Part shown: positions 25,759 to 32,756 of the stretch, in pieces
Numbering within the stretch: the stretch's first letter is position 1
Layout: each line of letters opens with the position of its first letter
From: Candidatus Geothermocultor quzhuomuensis
GTDB lineage: Bacteria > Actinomycetota > Aquicultoria > Geothermocultorales > Geothermocultoraceae
Reading direction: 5' to 3'
Assembly: GCA_015711795.1 (NCBI GenBank)
Contig: JACVJC010000005.1
Location: 1 to 64,000 of the forward strand
DNA length: 64,000 nt
Notes under the pieces: generated by a model
Databases searched by the model: none
What the model was told of the DNA's origin: nothing
Seen by the model: the letters and a program-made list of their open reading frames with translations, nothing else
Program-made: the position numbers and the translations under genes

Positions 25759-27192
25759 TTAACGAACAACATAAACTTTAGCTCCAATAGGAGTTGATTT
25801 ATAAATTTTTTCAGCTGGTCCAATTCCCAACCTGACACATCCATGAGACGCACGGCGTCCTAAGGAACGAACACCCATTCGTCTCCCGCTCCGTCCAATT
25901 GGCAACTCGTGAATGGTGTAATCTGGTCCCCAAAAAACTAAACAATAAGGCATCCAAGCATGGTACTTCTTTGACCATGCCATTCTATATTTACCACTTA
26001 CACGAAATGAACCAAGAGGCGTTGGATGACTTCGGGTGCCTGTTGAAACAGGAAACTTATAAATAACATCACTGCCGTTATAAGCAGTTAAAGTTTGAGA
26101 AGAAATTGAGATAACAATCTTTTCAATTCTCACACTTTTTCCCTTGGGAGGCAGCCCTTTAGCTGGAGATGGTGGGGGAAGAACTCCTGTCTTAATCCAT
26201 TGCTCTATTTCAGAAGATACAATTTCTTTACCCCCAATGATAAGAACAGAACCGAAAGAAGAACGCTTTTTATTCATCCAAGCTTGTAATGCATCAGGTA
26301 TTGGGGCTTTCCCAGGAACAAGAAGTAAAGGAAAAGAGTTTTTGCCTGCTAAAACTCCTCCTGCTAAAGCACTAGACAAATCGTCACTAGCCACTACATA
26401 AACCTTGTCACTGGAAAAACCGACCCCTAAAGAGTAATCGATTATTTTAGTTGCAATTTCGTATCGGTCTTTGCCAGATAATCTCATAGGTTGAGGTAGT
26501 AATTTTTCAATTGAGGAAGATATAGTCTCTGTTTCACCTATCAAAATTGTTCTTGAGACTCCAAATTCATTAAGAGCATTTTTAGTAAAATCAGGCAGAG
26601 AGTCTTTTAAAGTTAAAAGGATAGGATACCTTTTGTTTGAAGCAAGAGGAGAAATAGCTAAAGAATTAGTGAGGCTTATTCCATTAACAAGGAGAGCAGT
26701 TCCATCTGGTATCTCACCACCTAAAAGGCTTTTTGTTTCTTCAGCAATCCTGACAGCAGTTTCAAATCGATTTTTCCCAGAAAATCTGATTACATTTAAC
26801 TCCATTTTATTCAGCTCATCTTCGATGTTTTGAGAAATGACACCTTCCCCACCAATAAGATAAACATTTTTTACACCTAATCGTTGAATTTCCGTTTTAG
26901 TTACACTTGGTAAGGCATCTTTCTTAGTAAGTAAAATGGGCGCATTAAGAATTCCTCCGAGCGAAGAGGCAGGAATAGCATCAATAAGCCCTGAGGTTGA
27001 AACAAGTATTGCAAAATCCGCAGTTAACCAGCTTTCTTTGGAAATTTGAACAGCTCTTTCAAATTCATCCTTACCTGATAAACGAGAAGTTGGTAAATCA
27101 GTAGCTTGAGCAAGGGACAAAGGTAAAACAAATAAAAATGTTAAAATGAAAAAAAATATTAACTTTCCTATCTTCTCTTTTATAAACTTCAT
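25759..27192 (-). CDS. Cell-wall-binding repeat 2 protein with L,D-transpeptidase (YkuD) domain
   Basis: After a signal peptide (KLIFFFILTFLFVLPLSLAQA) come three CWB2 repeats, each with RLSGKDEFE/RFSGKNRFE/RLSGKDRYE and an IGG or IGE segment; these anchor proteins to secondary wall polymers. The last 130 residues form a YkuD domain with YTIHELPIGRSG and the catalytic SHGCVRLG. Such enzymes make 3-3 peptidoglycan cross-links. The track start at 27237 is a TTG inside TTGACA, which looks like a -35 box, so I prefer ATG 27192 (477 residues). Two tandem terminators follow. Confidence 0.9.
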   Translation of the reverse strand: MKFIKEKIGKLIFFFILTFLFVLPLSLAQATDLPTSRLSGKDEFERAVQISKESWLTADFAILVSTSGLIDAIPASSLGGILNAPILLTKKDALPSVTKTEIQRLGVKNVYLIGGEGVISQNIEDELNKMELNVIRFSGKNRFETAVRIAEETKSLLGGEIPDGTALLVNGISLTNSLAISPLASNKRYPILLTLKDSLPDFTKNALNEFGVSRTILIGETETISSSIEKLLPQPMRLSGKDRYEIATKIIDYSLGVGFSSDKVYVVASDDLSSALAGGVLAGKNSFPLLLVPGKAPIPDALQAWMNKKRSSFGSVLIIGGKEIVSSEIEQWIKTGVLPPPSPAKGLPPKGKSVRIEKIVISISSQTLTAYNGSDVIYKFPVSTGTRSHPTPLGSFRVSGKYRMAWSKKYHAWMPYCLVFWGPDYTIHELPIGRSGRRMGVRSLGRRASHGCVRLGIGPAEKIYKSTPIGAKVYVVR

Positions 27193-27271
27193 TGAAAAAC
27201 TCTTTGATAAACTAATAAAATCTTTTAAGTTTGTCAACTATAGATAGTGAATGGTGCTGGTAAGATAATAA

Positions 27272-27294
27272 ACTGAAGTTATTAAACTAAAGAC
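27272..27294 (+). repeat. Dispersed 23-bp intergenic repeat, copy 1
   Basis: ACTGAAGTTATTAAACTAAAGAC matches a copy at 29166-29188 with one difference. It lies in the gap between the CWB2 and CBS genes, in the same orientation as copy 2. Confidence 0.6.
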
Positions 27295-27429
27295 GGGAGT
27301 TGAAATTTTTTAATTTTTTAATTAAATCCTTCAGCTCTTCTAGCTCTTCAAGTCAAACCTTAGAATTTTTGTTTACTTTCGAGGTGCCATTGAAGTAAAG
27401 AATTTAGTCCTGATAAACAATAAATTCGC

Positions 27430-27825
27430 TTATTTGCCTAGCGCTCTTTGCATGTAAACTACTATATAAGGAGCAATATCAGTAATCGAGACTATTCCGA
27501 CTAATTTATCATTTTCAACAACTGGCATCCTTCGAAACTTCTTCTGCCTCATTATCTGAATAACTTCCAATATGCTGGTATCAGGTGAAGTAGTAACAGG
27601 GTTTTTAGTCATTATTTCTTTAACAGCCATCTTCTCGAAATTTTTCTTGAGAGCTCCCTTCAAAACGATATCACTATCAGTCACAATTCCAACTACCCTT
27701 TCTTTCTCATCGCAAACAACACAACAACGGATATTTTTTTGATGCATCAACTTCATTGTCTTTTCAATATTAGTTTCGGCATTTACATAAACAACTTTTT
27801 TCCTCATAACCTCACTTACTTTCAA
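27430..27825 (-). CDS. Protein with a pair of CBS domains
   Basis: The 131-residue protein is almost entirely a Bateman module: two CBS domains, with VGIVTDSDIVLKG ending the first and VGIVSITDIAPYI ending the second. CBS pairs bind adenosine nucleotides and often act as energy sensors; no partner domain is attached. The start is TTG at 27825 with a good ribosome site (ggaggtgaagtaa). It is a single-gene unit between the CWB2 gene and the divergent nuclease. Confidence 0.88.
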   Translation of the reverse strand: MKVSEVMRKKVVYVNAETNIEKTMKLMHQKNIRCCVVCDEKERVVGIVTDSDIVLKGALKKNFEKMAVKEIMTKNPVTTSPDTSILEVIQIMRQKKFRRMPVVENDKLVGIVSITDIAPYIVVYMQRALGK

Positions 27826-28034
27826 TTACTTCACCTCCAATTGAAAAATCTAAATTCTTTTGAAATTCTATCAGTTTTTTGTTTAAAGTTATAGCAATTT
27901 TTATTCACAACTTGGAATGTTTAAATAAGCTTTTCTAAAATTTTTTCTTTTAAATGTCACATCCCACTTTTAAAATATTACCTAGAATATTTAGCAAAAC
28001 TCTTATCATAAAAAAAATTAGGGAGGGATAAATT

Positions 28035-29159
28035 TTGAGATTAAGTTATTCTTCAATTTCGACTTATCAAAATTGTCCTCTTTCGTTTAAGTTTATATAC
28101 ATTGACCGACTACCAATTGCTAGAACCCCAGCTTTAAGCTTCGGAAACAGTTTGCATAGTGCTTTAAGGGAATTTTACGATGTTCCTCTCCCATCCCCCC
28201 CAACCCTTGAAGAATTTTTAGGGTTCCTCAAGAAAAACTGGGAATCCCTTGGCTATCAAGATAAGGCAGAAGAAGATTCATATTTTGAGCAAGCCCAAAG
28301 AATTCTTACGCAGTTCTATCAATCAAATGTAGCTGATTTTAAGTTACCTGTTGCCTTAGAGCATCGGTTTGAGCTTAACTTTGATGGTTTTACTCTAACA
28401 GGAGTGATTGACCGAATAGATAAACTGGAAAGTGGCCGATTTGAAATAATTGACTACAAAACCACTCGACGTCTTCCACCTCGTTCAAAAGTCGATTCCG
28501 ATTTACAACTTTCTATATATCATCTTGCAACTGAGGAAATATGGGGATTTCCACCCGAAAAATTAACCCTTTATTTTCTCGTTCCCAATGTCAAAATAAG
28601 TACTACCCGCTCGCAGGAAGACATTGAAGAAACAAAAAGAAAAATCAAAGATACTCTTTCGGCTATCTCTGAAAAAAAATTTGACCCCCGCGAAAATGCT
28701 CTTTGCCCTTATTGTGATTTTCAAGAAAGGTGTCCTCTCTTTAGTCAAAAATTTACTAAAGAAAAATTTGCTGATCAAAACCTTAAAATCGAAGAGGTTA
28801 TCGATGAGTTTGCTGAATTAAGAAAAAGTAAAAAGGAAATTGAGAAAAGGCTTAATGAACTAACTGAAATTATTCATAACTACTGTGAAGAACATAATGC
28901 AACTAGACTCTTTTCAGATAACTTTATAATTACTCGTGGTCGAAGAGTAATTCAAAACTATAATGTCGATAAATTGAGAGAGATATTAACCCCTCTTGGG
29001 CTTTGGGAAAAAATTATAACAGTTGATAGTCAACTTTTAAAGGAACTTCTAAACAGTGAGCAGATAGAAGATGAAATAAAAAAAGCAATTGAAACTGCCA
29101 AAGAAGTCGAAGAAATATCTTATGCTCTTTATGTTCGCGAAATTCAGCAAGAACCCTAA
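28035..29159 (+). CDS. PD-(D/E)XK nuclease of the RecB/Cas4-like iron-sulfur type
   Basis: The 374-residue protein begins LSYSSISTYQNCPLSFKFIY, typical of the AddB/Cas4 nuclease fold. The catalytic residues appear as TLTGVIDRID (D), then EIIDYKTTR (D...K) and the QLSIYHLA motif. One Cys in the N-terminal motif plus three in LCPYCDFQERCPLF can bind a 4Fe-4S cluster. The C-terminal 110 residues are helical. TTG is the start, with gggaggg 7 bases before. It stands alone, away from the cas remnants, so a general DNA-repair role is more likely than CRISPR adaptation. Confidence 0.85.
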   Translation: MRLSYSSISTYQNCPLSFKFIYIDRLPIARTPALSFGNSLHSALREFYDVPLPSPPTLEEFLGFLKKNWESLGYQDKAEEDSYFEQAQRILTQFYQSNVADFKLPVALEHRFELNFDGFTLTGVIDRIDKLESGRFEIIDYKTTRRLPPRSKVDSDLQLSIYHLATEEIWGFPPEKLTLYFLVPNVKISTTRSQEDIEETKRKIKDTLSAISEKKFDPRENALCPYCDFQERCPLFSQKFTKEKFADQNLKIEEVIDEFAELRKSKKEIEKRLNELTEIIHNYCEEHNATRLFSDNFIITRGRRVIQNYNVDKLREILTPLGLWEKIITVDSQLLKELLNSEQIEDEIKKAIETAKEVEEISYALYVREIQQEP

Positions 29160-29165
29160 CAACGG

Positions 29166-29188
29166 ACTGAAGTTATTAAACTGAAGAC
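29166..29188 (+). repeat. Dispersed 23-bp intergenic repeat, copy 2
   Basis: ACTGAAGTTATTAAACTGAAGAC differs from the copy at 27272 by one base. The surrounding 29160-29346 gap between convergent genes has no clear terminator and holds low-complexity text such as ctcttagttcttggctcttag. Confidence 0.6.
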
Positions 29189-29346
29189 TAAAGCACTGAA
29201 GCTTGTCCTTAACCTTAAGCAACGGAGCTAGAGAGGTAGTAAAGAATAAAATAGCAAAGACAAAGGTAAAAATAGCTCTTAGTTCTTGGCTCTTAGTTAA
29301 AAGCGTGAACTAGGAGCATTGAGGGAGAGCAGTGTAATAGATTGAG

Positions 29347-30216
29347 TTAAGGAGAGAAAACAGAGAGAGATTTAGGAGTAATACCAAAAGACATTGGAGT
29401 TTTTCCCCTTAATTCTCCATCGCACTGAACAAAAACTGGTGGAGTAGAACGAATAAAAACTTTCTTTACTTTAAAATACTCAACATCGCTATAGGAAACA
29501 TGAGACTTAGTCAAAACTCCAGTAACATATTTCATAAAATCAGAAATAGTGTTACCAGTAAAAATACATACGTCTAACCAACCATCATCAATACGGGCAT
29601 CAGTGGTAATGGTATATTTGCCAGCGTAAGAGCGAGCATTTCCAATCACCACAAATGAGCCTTTTCTTGTCATTCGCTCATCTAAGGTTACTTCCATTGA
29701 AACAGGCTTATAATTAAGTAAAGCTCTAGCCCCAGCTACAACATAAGCTAAGTTTTTAAGTAAATTTTTTACTTCAGGCTTAATATCAGAAACTACTTGA
29801 GCGTCAAAGCCTATCCCTGCCATTAAAACAAAAAAAGTTTCATCGGCAGTTCCAAGGTCAATTAACCTTTTCTTTTTTTGAAGAATGACTTCAATTGAAG
29901 CCACTATGCTTTTAGGGATATTGAGTTCGGTTGCTAAAACATTAGTTGTGCCACATGGAACTATCCCTAAAGGAATATTGCTTCCCACCATTCCATTAAT
30001 AACCTCAGAAACTGTTCCGTCGCCACCAACTGCTACAATTACATCAGGTTTAAAGGTTATAGCCTGACGAGCAGCTTTAACCGCATCCTTTTCGCCTTTA
30101 GTTTGATAAGTGTAAATTTCGTAACCACTTTTTTTAAATTTTTCTTTAATGGTAAGTAAATTTTTCTTTGCTTTTCCCTGTCCCGCTACCGGATTTACAA
30201 TCAAAGCTGCTTTCAA
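29347..30216 (-). CDS. Diacylglycerol kinase family lipid kinase (YegS/DagK-like)
   Basis: At 289 residues, the intact counterpart of the broken kinase at 14222. It has NPVAGQGKAKKNL at the N-terminus, the nucleotide loop AVGGDGTVSEVINGM (about 62-76), GIVPCGTTNVLATELNIP, and a C-terminal beta domain with DGWLDVCIFTGN and QCDGE. It phosphorylates diacylglycerol or a related lipid, returning it to phospholipid synthesis. It is the last gene of the long operon, and its start overlaps the rluD stop by 4 bp. Confidence 0.9.
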   Translation of the reverse strand: MKAALIVNPVAGQGKAKKNLLTIKEKFKKSGYEIYTYQTKGEKDAVKAARQAITFKPDVIVAVGGDGTVSEVINGMVGSNIPLGIVPCGTTNVLATELNIPKSIVASIEVILQKKKRLIDLGTADETFFVLMAGIGFDAQVVSDIKPEVKNLLKNLAYVVAGARALLNYKPVSMEVTLDERMTRKGSFVVIGNARSYAGKYTITTDARIDDGWLDVCIFTGNTISDFMKYVTGVLTKSHVSYSDVEYFKVKKVFIRSTPPVFVQCDGELRGKTPMSFGITPKSLSVFSP

Positions 30217-31154
30217 TCTCTCTCACCTTCCCTTAAGTATTTTAAAACTTTTTTTAAATCACATGGTAATTCATCTTGAAAAAAAAGCTTTTTACCTGTT
30301 CTTGGATGTAAAAATTCTAATCGATAAGCATGTAAAAATTGCCTTTTCATCCCAAGCTCTTTTCCTTCCTTCCTTCCCCCGTAAATGAAATCACCAACAA
30401 CAGGATGGCCAATAAAGCTTAAATGAGTTCGTATTTGATGAGTTCTCCCCGTTTCCAAGTTTATCTCAAGCAAAACATATTTATCAAATCTTTCTAAAAC
30501 CTTAAAATGAGTAATTGCTTCTCTCCCCCTTGGAGTAACTTTAATCTTCTTCCGGTTACGAAAGTCCCTCCCTAATGGTGCTCTAATTGTACCATAATCA
30601 GGTGAAATGTTACCGCAAACAAGAGCTAAATAAGTCCTTTTAACTTTTCTCTCTCTTAAATCTTCAACCAACCTTAAGTGAGCATAATCATTTTTAGCGA
30701 TAATTAAAAGTCCTGAGGTATCTTTATCCAACCGATGGACTATCCCTGGTCTCTTAGGACCCCCAACTTGAGATAAATTTTTAGTATGAAAAAGAAGAGC
30801 ATTGACAAGGGTATCCTGATAATGACCATAAGATGGATGAGTTACCATCCCAGCTGGTTTTGAAACAACTAAAATATCACTATCTTCAAAAAGAACTTTA
30901 AAAGTAATGTTTTGAGGTATAACCTGAGGCTCTTGAGGAGAAGGAATTACAACTTTGATTATTTCCCCTTTCTTTACTCGATAATTCTTGGGGCGGTGTT
31001 TACCATCAACCCAAACTAATTTTGCCTTTATTAATTTTTCAGCAAGTGAGCGAGAGTAAATTTCCTTATATCGCGTTAAATAAATATCGAGGCGTTCGCC
31101 TCCCTCTTTAACTTCACCTTTTATTAATTTTTCTTCTTTTAAGGTTTTCATCAA
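30213..31154 (-). CDS. rluD: RluD-family 23S rRNA pseudouridine synthase
   Basis: An S4 RNA-binding domain (about 15-75) precedes the pseudouridine synthase domain with the catalytic-Asp motif GIVHRLDKDTSGLLIIAKN (about 138-156) and RTHQIRTHLSFIGHPVVGD. RluD-type enzymes modify helix 69 of 23S rRNA. The 313-residue length is normal. Located after lspA and lgt, where the lspA-rluD pair is very common. Confidence 0.92.
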   Translation of the reverse strand: MMKTLKEEKLIKGEVKEGGERLDIYLTRYKEIYSRSLAEKLIKAKLVWVDGKHRPKNYRVKKGEIIKVVIPSPQEPQVIPQNITFKVLFEDSDILVVSKPAGMVTHPSYGHYQDTLVNALLFHTKNLSQVGGPKRPGIVHRLDKDTSGLLIIAKNDYAHLRLVEDLRERKVKRTYLALVCGNISPDYGTIRAPLGRDFRNRKKIKVTPRGREAITHFKVLERFDKYVLLEINLETGRTHQIRTHLSFIGHPVVGDFIYGGRKEGKELGMKRQFLHAYRLEFLHPRTGKKLFFQDELPCDLKKVLKYLREGERD

Positions 31155-31157
31155 AAC

Positions 31158-31901
31158 CTAAACTAGCTTCTTTTTATAAAATAAAAAGCTTAGATAAATA
31201 AGGGAAATAAGAAAAAGAATTACACTAATCACTTGTGAACCTGATAACCCTAAAACAAAATCAGGGTTTTCTCTTAAAAATTCATTAAGAAAACGAGCGA
31301 GAGAATAAAGGAAAATAAAAATAGCAAAGAGAGCTCCGTCCTCTTTAATCTTTGAGCGCACTAACCAAAGAAAAACAAAAATGGCGAAGGCATAAAAGAG
31401 CTCATAAATCTGAGTTGGATGGCGAGGTAAATTTCCTAGGGAAGGAAAGATAACGCCCCAAGGGAGAGAAGTAAAGTGCCCATAGCAACAACCATTTAAA
31501 AAGCAACCAACACGCCCAAAAGCTAATCCTAAAGGGAGAGAAAGCCCTGCAATATCAGCTACCTTTTTTACAGGTAAGTTTTTGAAATAAATGACGCCAA
31601 TAACAGAGGTAAAACCACCAGCTAATCCTCCATAAAAAACTAACCCTGGCTTCCAAAAGGCTAAAGCTTCTAAGGGGTTTAAGTAAAATAATTCCCAGTT
31701 ATAAGCAGCATAAAAAAGACGAGCACCAATTATTCCTCCAATTGCTGCCCAAATCACTAAATCATAAACAATATCAGGGTCAAGCCTCTTCCTTTTAGCT
31801 TCATTTCGACCAACTATTGTTGAAAATAAGAAGGCTAAAGCGAGAAAAAAACCATAAGAATAAAGAGTCACTAGACCGATTTTAATTAAAATGGGATGCA
31901 T
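31158..31901 (-). CDS. lgt: Prolipoprotein diacylglyceryl transferase
   Basis: The 247-residue polytopic enzyme has the Lgt signature GRVGCFLNGCCYGHFTSLPW (about 135-155), plus GARLFYAAYNWE and GLVFYGGLAGG. It attaches diacylglycerol from phosphatidylglycerol to the lipobox cysteine. Its start overlaps the end of lspA by 20 bp, so the two steps of lipoprotein maturation are coupled. Lipoprotein substrates here include PstS, BtuF, the PfpI protein and the Sec thioredoxin. Confidence 0.95.
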   Translation of the reverse strand: MHPILIKIGLVTLYSYGFFLALAFLFSTIVGRNEAKRKRLDPDIVYDLVIWAAIGGIIGARLFYAAYNWELFYLNPLEALAFWKPGLVFYGGLAGGFTSVIGVIYFKNLPVKKVADIAGLSLPLGLAFGRVGCFLNGCCYGHFTSLPWGVIFPSLGNLPRHPTQIYELFYAFAIFVFLWLVRSKIKEDGALFAIFIFLYSLARFLNEFLRENPDFVLGLSGSQVISVILFLISLIYLSFLFYKKKLV

Positions 31902-32358
31902 TTAAATTACCCCCTGGAGAAATCATCTTAAAATATGATAAAATAATTAAAAATAAACCAAAAACAAGAAAGCTATCAGCTAAATTAAAAACAGGCCAAA
32001 ATCGAAAATCAAGAAAATCAGTTACCATTCCATCTCTTAATCGGTCAATTAAATTGCCTAAAGATCCTCCTAAAGTTAATCCTAGCCCAACTTTTAAAAG
32101 AAGATTTCTTGGCTGAGAAAGACGATAATAAAAAAGAATTAAAAGAACAACAATCAGTGTAATTAAGATAAAAACTCCATAAAAACCAGGAAAAATTCCA
32201 AAAGCAGCCCCTTTATTTTTTAAATAAGTAAGATAAAAAAACCCTGGAATAACTGGAATTGATTTGCCCAATGGAAGGTTATTTTGAACAATAATCTTAG
32301 TTATTTGATCAGCAATAACTACCAAAGCAGCAATTATTATTAATATCAAAAGGTTCAC
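31882..32358 (-). CDS. lspA: Lipoprotein signal peptidase II
   Basis: A 158-residue membrane aspartyl protease with four helices. Catalytic aspartates are in GGSLGNLIDRLRDG (about 108-120) and FNLADSFLVFG (about 130-140); KNKGAAFGIF is also conserved. It cleaves the signal peptide of diacylglyceryl-modified prolipoproteins. Upstream of lgt, downstream of the TraR/DksA gene. Confidence 0.95.
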   Translation of the reverse strand: MNLLILIIIAALVVIADQITKIIVQNNLPLGKSIPVIPGFFYLTYLKNKGAAFGIFPGFYGVFILITLIVVLLILFYYRLSQPRNLLLKVGLGLTLGGSLGNLIDRLRDGMVTDFLDFRFWPVFNLADSFLVFGLFLIILSYFKMISPGGNLNASHFN

Positions 32359-32363
32359 TCCAA

Positions 32364-32756
32364 CTAGCGAAGCTTTTCTTCTTTCTTTTTACACTCAATA
32401 CATAAATCAGCATATGGTAAAGCCTCTAATCTTTGAAAGCCAATTTCCCTCCCGCAGTGACTACAAATACCAAAATTTCCTTTTTCAATTTTATTTAAAG
32501 CAATTTCAACCCGTGATAATAAATCACGAACATTTCTTTCAAGAGAAAGGTCTCTTTCCCTTTCAAAAGTTGCAGTTCCACTGTCCGCATAGCTATCTTC
32601 ATATGCATTTTCCCCAGCAGCTTCGGATTGAGCTACCCTCATTAATCCAATTTCAATTTCCTTTAATTCTTTTTTTAATTTTTCCCTTTCTTCTTCAAGC
32701 AACTTTTTAAAAAATTTCAACTTAGACTTGCTTAAAGCAACTTTTTTGGGTGACAT
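32364..32756 (-). CDS. TraR/DksA family zinc-finger protein
   Basis: The 130-residue protein has a helical N-terminal half with DSYADSGTATFERERDLS and a C-terminal C4 zinc finger, CSHCGREIGF...CIECK. DksA-type proteins bind the RNA polymerase secondary channel, but the members next to lspA in Gram-positive bacteria (YteA/YocK-like) are mostly uncharacterised. Its start meets the ileS stop region at 32756. Confidence 0.88.
   Translation of the reverse strand: MSPKKVALSKSKLKFFKKLLEEEREKLKKELKEIEIGLMRVAQSEAAGENAYEDSYADSGTATFERERDLSLERNVRDLLSRVEIALNKIEKGNFGICSHCGREIGFQRLEALPYADLCIECKKKEEKLR

Noticed and set aside
32414-32710. Plus-strand 98-codon ORF opposite the TraR/DksA gene
   Set aside because: Antisense to a conserved zinc-finger protein; composition typical of a shadow.
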